DNA of 64,000 nucleotides from Cucumis sativus (Eukaryota > Streptophyta > Magnoliopsida > Cucurbitales > Cucurbitaceae). Location of the stretch: positions 20,984,307-21,048,306 of the forward strand of contig NC_026661.2 in the NCBI RefSeq assembly GCF_000004075.3, given 5' to 3'. Under the pieces are notes generated by a model that did not search any database, was not told the origin of the DNA, and was given only the letters and a program-made list of their open reading frames with translations. A program made the position numbers and the translations under genes. Below, piece after piece: positions 27,757 through 40,733 of this stretch. Position 1 is the first letter of the stretch, and each line of letters begins with the position of its first letter.

Positions 27757-30700
27757 TTAGACATGTGCATCGAGTTTGCCAAACTTCTCCTTTCTTTCGT
27801 GCAGCTGTTTGAAGACAGAATCAAGTTCTGGAAACAAGGTTAACAGCAATAGCTCAATGAGGTCCAGTGCCAATAGCTTCGTGCATACAGCTGACTGCAG
27901 TTTGCATTTTCACACAATCAAGAACAAGTCAATCCAAATTCAGCAGAGGAAAAATGAGTTTACATTGCTCATTCAATACATGCCAAATACCTGAAGGAAG
28001 TAATACAGATCCTTGGCACATTGCTCATACTCCTTTCGACCAACTAGCCCCACAATAGCAGGTGGAGCATTGGCTTCATTACGAAATTTCATGGTAAGTT
28101 GAGATCAAAACAGATGTTAATGTGAAAGTAACTTTAAAATTGAGCTTGAAGTGTGAACGTACTGATCATCAAGTCATACACAAGCTTTGCACGACGATCG
28201 GCTTCTTGCTGCTGCAGTTCCTCGAGGGATCGAGGAGATAGGATCTCGTTGGAGTTGTTGCCGGAAGTGGAACCTTCGGGTGATGGTGGTTGCTTTGGAC
28301 GCTTGGTTATGAATACCCCACCAGGCCATAAAATCTATTTGATTCACATTCGTACCCCCATCAATTAATCAGAGGCTATCTATGATATACATTTTTTGTT
28401 TTAGAAGCTCCAAATCAAGTGAAATTATTCTAGAGTTATGCAATAAATGAAAGGGGAATTGTTACGGACAAAAAAAAGTGAAACTATTTACATAATTTAG
28501 TAAAAGAAAGAAAGCAATGTATTTTGGTATATTTTGTAAATAGTTTCAATATTTTGCTATTTTTGAAAATGATCCTAAATGAAAATTAAATTTCTAGAAT
28601 AAAATCAGTGAAGCTAGAGATCATCCTATTGTATGGCCAACAGGAAGTACGACAACAATGAGAAAAGTTCATTTCGGTCTCATAAGTACCTGCTCGAGGC
28701 GGTTGATAGCGGAGGCCATGGAAGATCCCTTGCGAAAACGCTGGATTTTCTGAATCAACCAATCCTCAAGAGCATCCCCCATGCCCAATTGTAGCACCTG
28801 TTTTGCCACCCAAAATGCCTTTCTCCTGTAATACAACAGTAACACACACTCTACTATCAACCAACCGACTACAAATCTACTACAAAAGTAACATACGATC
28901 TCAATAGACAAATGAGAATAAATCTTCATAATCCAGCACCTGATCCATCCCCCATCTTGTAGTTGAAATATCACATCCACCAAATTAAATATTGGTACTG
29001 TTAAATTTGGCGGCACCCACTGCAAATAGTTCCAAACCAAACACCACATGTTACCTTACCCCTGAACGAAACAAATAGCCTGACTACGCATATATTAACC
29101 AGAATTTTCAGTTTCATCAACCAACTTTTTAATATTTTCATCAACCAAACAAGAAAAGGGAATATAAACATACTTTATATGAGGCTCATAATCATTGTAT
29201 GATAATACTCTTCTTTTGCTTTTGTTTCATTTTCAATAGTGGTAAGTCATTTCATTTCAAATAAGATAAATAAAAAACATAGTTATAACAATTTTATGTG
29301 TTATACGTCTATTGCTACTAAACAAAACATATGGTATCTTCGACCCAATTAATAAATCATATTCTTATATCAGTTTACTAAGTTATCAATACAATTCAAC
29401 ATTTTGTGACAGTAAGACTCAATAGAAACAAAATAAATAGATGGAGTGTGAAATTGAGATTTCCAAATTTCCTGACAGGAGATTAAAGAAAGACACCATA
29501 TTTAGCTCAACTGTATTGCTGCAAAAAGCATTGAAAACAATAGAGGGAGTTCAAAGATTACCTCAGTGGGCAACATTGGATCAGTCGCAGCGTCAAGAAG
29601 CAAATCAGAAGCCTCTCCAGATTTTTCATTCTCTTTCTGGTTCTCAGTATTCCCTGAGTTTTTATCAGATAATGTTCCATTCTCCTTCTGGTTCTCAGTT
29701 CTCCCAGAGTTCCTATCAGGCAATCCACTCTTCTCCGTAGTAGCATCTGAATCAATATCATAGTCGTCAAAATAATTTACAAACTTCCTGAAAATTTGTT
29801 TTTTACTTGAGAAATAGACGTGCCTTTTGAGTTCAATCTCAAGCCATTAGGCTGAAGTTTGGCTTTCGACTGCAATTTAGGCTCAAAGAATTCAGCTGTT
29901 GCGTGGTCTCTCCTCAGTGGTAATAATCCTGATAAAGGGCTGTTCGGGTTTGAAACACATCTATTATACTCTTCATGGGATTTATCAGCCGGATCAACTG
30001 TAACATTTTCCAACAAATATTAACAGATTAACGCAAACAAAGGATATAATAGTTGTTTATCAAAATTAACAAGATTTACCTGACAAAGTTTCGATGATGG
30101 AAAATGAATCCAAAAATATGTATGTCTGTGCGTATAAACATAGTAACAAAGATTAAACATCCTGGAACTGAGATTCAGGTCTCAAGGCTGATATCTAGTA
30201 GGTAAGTAAAGATCTAACCTGAGAATCAACACTGAGAAAGTCCCAAACTTCAATAGACCCTGAGATTCTCGGGAGCTGTATAAGCCTCTGAAGAAAAACA
30301 GAAAAGAAAACTGGTCAAAAGCTGTAAATAAAGAACTTAACGAACTATCATACAGGAAAAATAACTTCCCAAGAATAAAGAGTTAACCAAATACTCAAAA
30401 AGCATACTATGCTGCACTCGGCTCAACGGAACTGACAGCTGAAGCTTACATTAGCAACAGTACCAAAATCTCAACAACCAAAAAGTAACAAAATAGAATG
30501 GATAGACCCAGTTGAAAAATGCAATGATAATGCAACTCATATTCATTTTGTAAAAAGGATATACAACTAATAAGGTAGACAAAAATGATGAACCAGATAT
30601 TCAAGTAAGATAAATTTGGACCTTTAAATACTTATCGAGTAAATTACATCGTTCCTGAATAACAGGAAAATCTAATCCCGTGGAAAGGAAATGTTTTGGT

Positions 30701-33700
30701 GGCAAATGTAAATTGTACTCTGAAAACTCTTTTAGACGTCTGTGCAACTCCTCAAAATGGCTAAACCTGCAAGAACAAGAAAAACAAGTGCATGCGAAAG
30801 GTTAAAAAATAATAAATGAACTGATTAAAAAATAATAAATGAACTGATTAAAAAATAAACCTGGAGAATTTGTAGTACAAACCTTCTTTTGATAGACCAG
30901 CTATGATTATTATTTACATCTGTAACAGATATGGAATATACAGCAAATGTTCTCGAACCGCTCTTGACTATATTTGCACCCATCACCTGCATGCACAATA
31001 AACTCACAAAGTCACAAACAGATCATCATATGTGAAAATGAAGTTTCTACATGCTTAAGACTATAAACTATTAAGATTTCAATAATAACAAATAAATAAA
31101 TACCTCACATTTCAGCCTAAAGAATGAATCCACCATCTGAGAACTTTGTGAGTAATCGGTAGGAAGAATATGGGAAATTGAAAGTACAGATGAAGAAGCC
31201 GCTGCTCCGCTGTGAATTCTTCCTGAACTCTCCATATCAGAATCATCACTAGAATCGTCGTCATTTGCAGGTCCTAGAGGAGAATTTAGTATATCCTGCC
31301 CATCACCAGATATAAAGCTTGTTCTCTCAACCTCTTGCCAAACAGGTAACTTCTCACTGTTATGACGGGATCTTTTCCTTCCAGACTGATTCCTTGATAA
31401 CCTATTATTGTGATCTTTCCCTTTAACTGCCTTCTTAACTCTACAACCATCAGAACTCTCAAGCGGGTGATGAATGTGTGAAATTCCAGCATTTCTATTG
31501 TTTCTAGCATTCCACACTTTGGTTACAGGAGAGTCAAGGCCTGTAACATTGCTTGTTTCCTCATCTTCAGAAGTATTTCCATCTGAGTCAAGATCATTCA
31601 GGTGCATGACATCACGATCATTGTCTTGATAATGCATCACAGTAGAGTTATTTAGTATGTCTGAATCTGTTCGACAGGACGAACCATTGACTGTAAGCGG
31701 GTCAGTACAGCCTAAGTGAACAGTTTTGTTTTTAGAGCAATTAAGCTCGCCCTCATTTTCTATATCAATCGTTTTCGAGATTCTCTTCTCACGCTTCACT
31801 GAGATTGAAAGAGGCTTCCCTTGAGGGAGGCCATGCTGGGTATTCTTGTTTGATTGATTCTCATTTTCTTTCATTTTGTAGTTTCTCCCTTTTGCCCACA
31901 TGTTTTCAAAATGCTCAGGAGCTAGGGCCTTATCCTTTCTACGAGAAAACTGATCCAACTTTTCACCCCATTCTCCACTGTTATGTTTCTGAACAGTGTT
32001 TTCGTGAACATTTTGGGATGTCGGGGGCTCAGAGTTCCAGGACCGAGAAGATCGAGTATCAATTGAGAGAAGTGGATCCTTGGAAAAACTAGCATTGCAG
32101 TTGAATTTTGTAGGTAAGTTTGTAGGAGTGGTGGATTGTGCATTTTTCATCTGCACCAGCTCAACACCAGCCATAGAAGGATCAAGGAACTTGGAAAGAT
32201 CATCAGAGGGAATGCTTGGAGATCCATCAGTTTTGGACCCTAAATTTTCATGCATCGATTCCACTGTCTTAGGCTTTTTCATATTTATGACTAAGGATTC
32301 TATTCTTTCGTTAATAAACCTGTTATCAGGAATTTTGAAAATATATTACAGCATCTAGTCAGAATGACATTCTAACAAAACCAAAGAAAATAAATTGGTT
32401 AATACCTTGGGCTAGCTAAGTTTAAAACTGGCCGCATTACTGCAGAAGCAAGAAGCTCCCTTGCTGTATAGCGGAAGTATAAGCACTGAAGATTCTCATG
32501 CTTGAATGTATATAAAATAAGACCATCCATCACATGCTGCAAGACCTGTGTAAGGAAAATAATTCAGTTACTATGACATACAATTAAGTGCAAGGCACTT
32601 CCTCCTTGCAAGCAAATCCTATTGGACCTTGTATCATCCGTAGTCAAATATAGAATTGAGACCTTATGCTGAGCTTCAGAAGAAAATAAAGCAGGGTGCA
32701 ACCTGTTCTCCATAGCCAGGTGTTGTCTGAGTTCTGTATCCAATTTTTCAAGTGTGATGGTTCCTAACTGTCGTTTCTCTATTTTTAATTTAGTTGAACG
32801 AAAATTTTCCAAGTGTGTGCAGATGAGATTAATAAGATCCCTGCACCCAAATTTTAGCACCATTTTAGACAAGAAAAGCCGACAACTGTTGGACATAGTG
32901 CATAGATATGTCAGAAATTAACCTCATTAGAAGATCAATCAGATTAATATTCCTAAAGCGTCCAGCGATTTCTCCAAGCACACCATTGACAATGTTTATC
33001 AATTCCTCTGGACCTTCTTTATCGGGTGTTAAACGAGAATACCAAAGATCTGTCACCCACTCTGAAATTAAATGTCTACTGAAGTGATCTATTGCATCCT
33101 CAGCAACACGTGAATTAACTTTCCTTCTCCACTCTGACTTCTTTACAACTTTAGGAAACTCGAGAGGTTTCTCTTGAGAAATACCATGTTCTGGTAAAGG
33201 TCTACGTATATACGAAGCAGCTTTTCTCCTCATTTCTAAATCTAAAGAGAAATAGCGGATGAGGATGATCAGAAATGCAGCAGCAGGTAAATTTACCCAA
33301 ACAGATGAGCTTGTCACTGAAAAAGGAACAAAATAAATTTAAGATATCCATCCTCAAAAAGGAGAACACAAAAGTCAGCAGCAAAAATAATGCACACACT
33401 ATCTAAAGACTACGTCCTTGAAACTACAACTTGAGAGAGACAAGAAGTGTTGACATTGAGCATATAATTTCATGCTATGTAAAAGACTGCATCTTTAACA
33501 TATGAAGGCAAACCCATCTGGTTTCCCGGAGGAACTCAAAATAGATTGAAAAACCTCAACCAAGTCTCTTCACATAAACTTACAGTGCTAAGTTCTAACA
33601 GGAATGTGTGTCAGAGAGAAAAGGGAGGGGTGGGGGAGGGGAAACTTCTCCAATTGTTCAGAATGGTTCCCATCAAAAGAAGCTCGAACACAGAATACAC

Positions 33701-34439
33701 ACACACAGACACATATAGATATAAGCATCACGCACCAATGAAATTCTCTTAGAAAACTCCACAAACTATTTTCCATTAAAAACTGACTCATTGTGAAAGT
33801 GGTTTTCTTCATTGAAAAACAACCGATTCATTATATAAATTCAAGAACAAACTATGCAAGTGCAAAATAATGAACCGTTATTTCAACGATAGTGCACAAA
33901 AGGAGCAGTAAACCAAACAACGAACGGGGATTCAAATTATCCAGTGGAACGAGTGGGATTTCGTAATAATCATAGAATTACCAGTAGCCTCTCATTTTCT
34001 CTACGCAAAACAACATAGTTAATGCTGCTTTGAAACCATAACTCAATGAAAGCAAGTAACCATAATAATGTTAATGAACTAGAATTGTATCCGCAAGTGA
34101 AGTAGTGTTCTTCTGAGGCCTAAACATGTGGTTATGGCCATAAATGGTTAAAGGGGCTTGTGAGATTCAAGTTCCTACAGGTAATCCAACAACAATTCTT
34201 TTACAAAAGAAAAAGTAGAAGTCATGCGCATCGAATTGAATTGTACAGCATGCAAGCTAAAACAGATATCCCAAGATGGAGTAACTTCAATCAGATCATA
34301 ACAAAATTAAGCAAAAGAGAATCCATTTCTTACATGACATCATATACGATAAACCCACAATGCATATCACCAGAAAAAGAACCCGTTTCTTTGCTTCCTC
34401 GAGGAGGTCCCGAGGCGTAACCTGATTCTGCGAGCTCAT
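27757..34439 (-). CDS. PXA / PX / sorting-nexin-C domain protein (SNX13/14/19/25-like, plant type)
   Basis: About 16 exons in transcription order: 34439-34334, 33316-32923, 32840-32663, 32545-32406, 32319-31104, 30986-30883, 30766-30622, 30287-30219, 30125-30080, 29997-29807, about 29783-29562, 29019-28940, 28825-28690, 28334-28163, 28073-27991, 27894-27757; about 1,140 residues. Two N-terminal hydrophobic segments (VLFLVICIVGLSYMM; LPAAAFLIILI) suggest an ER or endosomal membrane hairpin. A PXA domain follows (DLWYSRLTPDKEGPEELI), then a Ser/Asp-rich linker in the 1.2-kb exon, a PX domain (SIKRRFSHFEELHRRL; LPPKHFL) for phosphoinositide binding, and a C-terminal nexin domain (WVPPNLTVPIFNLVD; RKAFWVAKQVLQLGMGDA). 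It resembles At1g15240, which I recall lying next to an eL37 gene as here. The junction between 29807 and 29783 is unresolved: the frames do not join by a normal intron. The acceptor at 28074 is weak. Confidence 0.88.
28480..28547. mobile_element. Small foldback element in a PX-gene intron
   Basis: A 68-bp palindrome: GAAACTATTTACATAATTTAG at the left is nearly complementary to the right arm TATATTTTGTAAATAGTTTC. It shares its ATTTACAAWATA core with the element at 48833-48932. It lies in the intron between the exons ending at 28690 and starting at 28334. Confidence 0.5.
29628..29729 (-). repeat. 51-bp coding tandem repeat in the PX protein linker
   Basis: Two adjacent 51-bp copies (29628-29678 and 29679-29729) encode two 17-residue units with the shared core NSGxTENQKEN. 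The copies are similar but not identical. The repeat lies between the PX and nexin-C domains. Confidence 0.8.
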
Positions 34440-37400
34440 TCCGGACCAGAAACAAACGAATTTGCAGTCGCGAGATATTAAAATGGAGCGAAATGAATTC
34501 AATCAAAGTAACCCCAGTTACCCAATGAAGAATCTTTCAAATTTCAAGCAGATGATGACCCAAGTTCCACACGAAAAGAAAACTCAGAAAGCCCCAATCG
34601 GAGATAGAAGCGATCACGAACTGGGTATCGAAAAATGAAGCCAAAGAATTGGGGAGAAATGGAAAAAATAAATCAAATCAAATCAGATGGTTAGTAATGG
34701 GTTAACTTCATTGTCAGTTCCACTTTTACACTTCATTGGGGATTGGGATTCGATTTTGGACATTGGAATTTCATCTGCTTCTTGGACGATTGGGATTTTT
34801 GAGATGGGAATATCGGAGATTTTTCATAACAACCATCACCAACATCCTCTAATTTTTCAATAATTGTTTTGGTCCATTCCTAACAAAGCAATTTTTGTTT
34901 CTTGAAAAATTAGTAAATAAATGAATCTGTCACAAGACGGAACCCAATTCAAATGGTTGAAGTTGAACACAATTTTGAATGCATTTTGGATACTTACCTA
35001 GTAGGTCTTTCAAAATCACCTTTCCAAAATTCGCCATAGCATTTACTTATATTGATAGCAACCAATTCAAAAAAATACATTACTATCACAAATAGTTAAA
35101 GTTATTCCATTACCAATGGTACAAAGTTTGGAGAGTCGTTTAATACGTTGTTATTTATCATATCCATTTTTCTCTATTGTTCTAAGTGACTTAAGGTTCT
35201 TATCAAAAAAAACTCAAAGATATTTATAAGTAGCTTACAAAGTTTTTATTTTAACACGATATAATAACAACAAATGTTAGTCGAGTTTTTGTTGGTCGTT
35301 CCTAGTATTTCAAAGGCGATTAGAAGAGTAAACAATGTGTATGTAATTTATTTATTTTCTCTTTCAATTATTCAAATGATAAGAACAATAACTTCTAAAC
35401 TAAAACCTACTTAAAGTATTTGGAAATGTTCGAGGATATAAGATTATAGTAACCATCTCTTTGCTACAGCAAATACTATTTAAAATTTTCAAATTAACTA
35501 TTTTAAAGCTCTTATCATTTTTTTTAAAATTCTTTGTCGCAGTATATACTATTTTCTTCAAAAACTAAAATAGTTAACATCTCGAACACATGTTATTATA
35601 ACTCAAACTAAAATAATATATACCTCCAACACAAACTATCGTAACTCGACTAAAGTAACCTAAGACTATAATAACGCACTCCTTGTCTCAAATGTTTTCT
35701 TTATGTTTTGATTCATATAAGTAGGACATTTTATTATATAATAGCAAATTATTTGGGCAAAGTCATTTTCGAGTAGACTTATCTTAAATATTGGATAGTA
35801 AAACATTACTATCAAATAATATAGAACTCATTTATCAAGTGTGAAAGTGAAACTATATATATATATATATATATTACATGTATAGTTAGATGTATACATT
35901 TTAACTTCGATATTATATGTTCTATTTTCTGAATTCACATATTATATTTACATGGTAGAGAATTGAAACGACCTAAACACCATAGACTACTTTTTGTTTT
36001 CTCTAACATGTATTGTTTGGTGCAAGGTTAAATTACAAATTTAATCAATCACTTCTTTTTTGTAGTAATTCTATAGGGTTTTCACATTATAGTAAACGTC
36101 CTATAAATTTTTAAATTTTTATGTTTAGTAGATACTTAATGTTTTTTTTATTTAATTTTCAAACTTGAAAAGATAAATGTTTCATTATACACGAAATAAA
36201 AGGAAATAAATAAATAATGTATTGCATTTTTTTTTTAAATTTTCTTATGTTGAAGAACGTATCACATTCGAAATTGAATCTTTTAAAATTAAAAAGTATG
36301 AATTTTAAAATGAGTTTTTTTTGTTTAAGAAGTATTTTTAAAAATAGAAAAATTGACTAACTATTTACGGTTCATAAAAAATTACTTTAAAAATATTTCA
36401 CAAAATATTATATATAAATTTTAAAACAAAATTAGCCCAAACTCAAAATTGAGGCCCTATAACTTGATCTTATACATGTTTGTCATGTGGGCTTCCTACA
36501 AGTTTTTGTTCTTATTTCTATCTTTTTATTTAAATAAAACATATCAAACCAAAAACCGAACTTCTAATTTCAAAATCGATACTAAAAGTTTATTTAAGAG
36601 TTTTTTCTTTTTTCTTTTTCTCTTCGGTTAACTGTCATTTGAATTTAAGATGATCTCGTCTCTTATTCTTAAATACATACACGTGTTTACATACATGTGT
36701 CAATAAGCTAAGTTCTGGTAAGTAATTTAAACAACTAGTAAACTTAGTAAATAATCAATCATGTATAAAGGAAAAATGACTTTAAAGTCACCAAATACAC
36801 CATAAAGGTTGGTGAGCATCGTGATTGAAAACCTACCGATATGGTTAAAAAAGAGAAGAAAAAAAACTTACGACTTTTCTAATTCTAGTTCTTATTGCAT
36901 TTTGATGCAGCGGCTACGAGAATTGAAAGCCTTCAAATATGGTCATATTTTAAGTATTATTTAGTTTTTATACTTTAGTACTTTTAAAATGTTCATTTTT
37001 ATTCGTATATTTTGAATTTGTTTCATTTTAAAATGTCTATCTCATTTTCTAAAGACAAAAAATCGGAGTATTAAAAACTAAAATAAACGTTTTAGAAATA
37101 CAAATATCACCAATATATATATATATATAAGTCGAAAGTAATATTTAAACTTACATATGTGACACACTTTTTCTTCATATTTTTCTCATACATATCTCAA
37201 TTAGTCACATTCATTTCTTAATGTAGTTCTTTTCGATATACTAATTTGGTAAATCACAATCATGTGGGGATGGGTTTCTAAGGGATATTCACTAATGTAT
37301 GTACTATCATCTTCGACTTTATAGCGATTTTGGAAGGGATTCGAAATCTCGAATAATTTACTCGTTTGTACATCTTCAATTCATCTTTGAGTTGGATAGT

Positions 37401-38218
37401 AAAGATATCATTCCATTATTAAAATAATAACAAAAATTCTGCATCCATTGAAACTTTAACGTGTGAGATATTTTCCGTCCATCACCAATTAATATTCAAT
37501 TTAGTTGTTTCCAAAGTTGTGATTCCAAATTCGAATTTTTAATTATTCTAATCGGTTAACAATATAATCCACTCTACTTTCCTTTTCTTTTTTTAGCATT
37601 CTAAGATTGTAATTCTCCTAACAATAACGATAACATTAAACTTACTGTTAGTCAAAAATCGAAAAATTAATAAAGATATTTTTACTTTATAGAAAAATCA
37701 AGTATAATTAATTTTATCTTTGTTTTACCGAGCATAGAGTAAATAGTTTGTCGATTTTTTTCTATTTTTGAAAAAACCAATAATTAAAACGAATAAAAAG
37801 AGCATTTTCCCGCTAAAGAAGTTTGAGTTATTAATCCAATTTTAGAATTTGGGGCTAAAACGATATTTGTTTTTGGAGAAACTAAGAGAGAATTTAGAAG
37901 AAAAGGAAAGGGAATATTCGATTAGGAGGGCTAAATTTCAAAAACAGGAAGGAATGGCATTTAATGTAAAAAACTTCAATATTGTGAGGGTATTTTGGGG
38001 ATATAGCAAACTCAACCGCCCATTGCTGTCCTCCCGTTGTTTCCTCCTATTTTCCAATTTCCGGTCGGCCTTTCACCTCGACACCACCAATTATAGTTTT
38101 TTAGAACTAAAATTTTCCCCTTCTTCTTCTTCTTCTTCTTCTTCTTCATCATCATCATCTCTTTCTTTCAATTCATAATCCCTAAAATTCTCCACCAGTT
38201 CCCTGTTTTTTTCATCCC
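34440..38218. other. Divergent intergenic region between PX and Rab7 genes
   Basis: The left end is the 5' UTR and promoter of the PX gene. The centre is very AT-rich, with (TA)n near 35855-35872 and 37110-37128, and a repeat-family copy at about 35570-35700. No convincing gene is present. The right end becomes pyrimidine-rich with a (TTC)n(TCA)n tract at about 38119-38160, in the probable Rab7 5' UTR. Confidence 0.5.
35572..35705 (-). repeat. Dispersed repeat, inverted copy of the 57.7-kb element
   Basis: Read on the minus strand, 35572-35640 (AGTTTGTGTTGGAGG ... TATTATTTTAGTTTGAG) matches 57719-57790 at about three quarters of positions by eye. Both copies end near a TTTCTTTATGTTT motif preceded by a CTCAAATG or CCCAAACG stretch, which suggests shared termini and a foldback DNA element. 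Confidence 0.5.
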
Positions 38219-40733
38219 ATGGCTTCTCGCAGGCGCATACTTTTGAAAGTCATTATCCTTGGCGACAGTGGGTGAGCTTTCAATTTTTATTATTCTTTTT
38301 TCTTTTGTTGCATTTTGATTATGGGCTCTGTATTTCGATTGGGTTTCTTCAATTTGAGAGAATCGAAGAGAGTATGGTGTGGGAATTTGGAAACTCATAA
38401 AGCCTGTCCTGTACCGCCTTTTTTTTTACCCTGTTGTTCCTTTATTGGATGTGATGGGGGTTCTTTTTTCTTTTTCCTAATTAAGTTTCTTCAATTTTTG
38501 GCAGCGTGGGGAAGACATCGCTAATGAATCAGTATGCTTTTGAACCCAAAGCTTTGAATTTTTGGTTTGGAAGACTTTTTATTTTTCGAGTTGTTTAATT
38601 TCCTGTTGGCGCTGCTACTTTTATTTGAATGACCAGGTATGTGAATCGTAAGTTTAGCAATCAGTATAAGGCGACTATTGGAGCAGATTTTCTCACAAAG
38701 GAAGTTCAGCTCGATGACAGGTTATTTACGTTACAAGTAAGTATGGCTATAGTTGTTGTACTGTTTTCTTCTGTTGGGTATCTTTGGTGGTATGTGGATT
38801 GGGGAATGTGTTTTAGTTAATGGGCTCTGATGGTTACCGTGGTTACCAAGCGTTAACAATTCATGCTAGGATTGGTCATTCATTGGCGATCTCTTGAAAT
38901 TCTAGTTTCTGCAATTGTGACGTTAAATCATAATATTTGAAATGAAAAGCAATGCAAAAAAAAAAAAAAAAAAATGGCAGCTGTTGATTGCTCCCTTACT
39001 CTGATAATATTTATCTTTGTCATTCCTCTCTGACTTGGTTAAATTTGAGATTGAAGTGTCACCCCTCCTTCCCTTGGTTGGAGTTTGGTTTAGTTTTATA
39101 TAAATATAGTCCTGTGTTTTATTTGTTTATTTTTCGTTGAGAAGGTGGTGTGGTTTTGCCTCGTAATGTTAATGTATTGAGATGGTCGATTTACATGTGT
39201 AGTGTCAAATTGCAGATTTGGGACACAGCTGGGCAAGAACGGTTCCAAAGTCTTGGAGTGGCCTTTTACCGTGGTGCTGATTGCTGTGTTCTTGTTTATG
39301 ATGTGAATGTTATGAAATCATTTGATAATCTTAACAACTGGCGAGAAGAGTTTCTAATTCAGGTTGGTGTTGATTCAGTGTAGATACTACATAGATAAAA
39401 GCCTATGGGATGTGTTTGTGCGTAATGACCTCTTGTCTTTTAATGATTAGGCTAGTCCATCTGATCCTGAAAACTTCCCTTTTGTCGTATTGGGGAACAA
39501 GGTCGACGTTGATGGTGGGAACAGTAGAGTGGTGAGTTTTGTCCAGTCTTGCTTTTATCATGGTTATCTGAATTACTAGGCCAGAGTGAGGATTTTTCTT
39601 TTCTGCTTTGGGGTAGATAATTTTCTAAGAAGGATTTGTTTGGTATTGTAGGTTTCTGAGAAGAAAGCTAAGGCGTGGTGTGCTTCAAAAGGAAACATAC
39701 CATACTTTGAGACGTCTGCAAAAGAAGGACTCAATGTCGATGCTGCATTTCAGTGTATAGCTAAAAATGCCCTTAAGAATGAACCAGAAGAAGAAGTGTT
39801 AGTATATTACGCTCCATTGAAATTCAACTGCAACTTCATTCCCCTCGTGATGAAATGTTTTTATTGGTTACATATGCAGCTAAATTTTATCTTTAGAAAT
39901 ATTATTGAAGTAGGTTGGTAGATAACATGAATACTAGAGCATCTTAGCAAAATAAGTTAAGGAATAAAACCAAAAGGGGGAAACTGCTGTCGTCATTTTA
40001 GGGTTACATTACGTTCTTCTATATCTGCTGAAAACTTACTCCAACAGTGCTCGGGAATATCCCTTCAGATTTTCTTGTTAGGATTCAAGTTGTCAATTTG
40101 TTTAAAATATTTATTTCAAAGCATACTTGAGGGATCTCTCACGATGAAAACTGCCAGTTTTGTTATGGATATAATGAGTAGAGTTGTCCTGTGTGTAGCC
40201 ATGTGCAACGCCCCAGGAAAAATCCCGATCCGAATCTTGGGCTTGGGGCATGGGTTACACCATGTCCCTGATCCAACTTAATTTTCCAAAGATTCTTCAC
40301 ATTCTCGATGAAGCAAGGACGGTAGCTGTATCCCTCGAAACCTTTAGAATAACACAATAGACATTGGAATGCCTGACACTCTGCATCGTTCTAATTTTTA
40401 CTGGAAGTTGCTGAAGATTTGAGTGACCGACAACTGATAAATGACTCCTCAAATGAATACAGTGCTAGCACATCATGATGATACACTATCTATTTAGAAT
40501 TTTCTGATCTTCATCTAACATAGTTGTTGTATTGTTCAACCTCTACAATATAGGGTTCTTGGTAGAGTTAACATCTGTTTCCTTGTAGAAGAGTTAAGAG
40601 TGAGTTGGAGTTTGTATTCCTTGCTTGTCACTAATTAGTGTTTTTTACTTTTTGGGGCAATGGCAGATACCTTCCCGACACGATTGACGTTGCAGGTGGA
40701 CGGCAGCAAAGATCAACAGGGTGTGAATGCTAA
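38219..40733 (+). CDS. RABG3: Rab7-type small GTPase (RABG3 subclass)
   Basis: Seven exons: 38219-38271, 38505-38531, 38637-38736, 39216-39362, 39451-39531, 39652-39797, 40667-40733, giving 206 residues as usual for Rab7. G-motifs: P-loop GDSGVGKT at 15-22, switch I region KATIGADF, switch II WDTAGQE at 62-68, NKVD at 125-128, TSAK at 157-160. The C-terminus STGCEC carries the CxC double-geranylgeranylation signal. Plant RABG3 proteins control late endosome/prevacuole to vacuole fusion and vacuole membrane traffic. Exon 2 is only 27 nt and encodes the second half of the P-loop. A TTC/TCA microsatellite lies in the presumed 5' UTR. The subclass member cannot be fixed by eye, but synteny points to RABG3c/d. 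Confidence 0.96.

Noticed and set aside
31805-32358. Plus-strand frames opposite the long PX-gene exon
   Set aside because: Shadows of the 1.2-kb coding exon on the minus strand, with no family signature of their own.
35855-35872. (TA)n runs here and at about 37110, 48321 and 53318
   Set aside because: Simple repeats in AT-rich DNA, with no evidence of an origin, scaffold attachment or other function.
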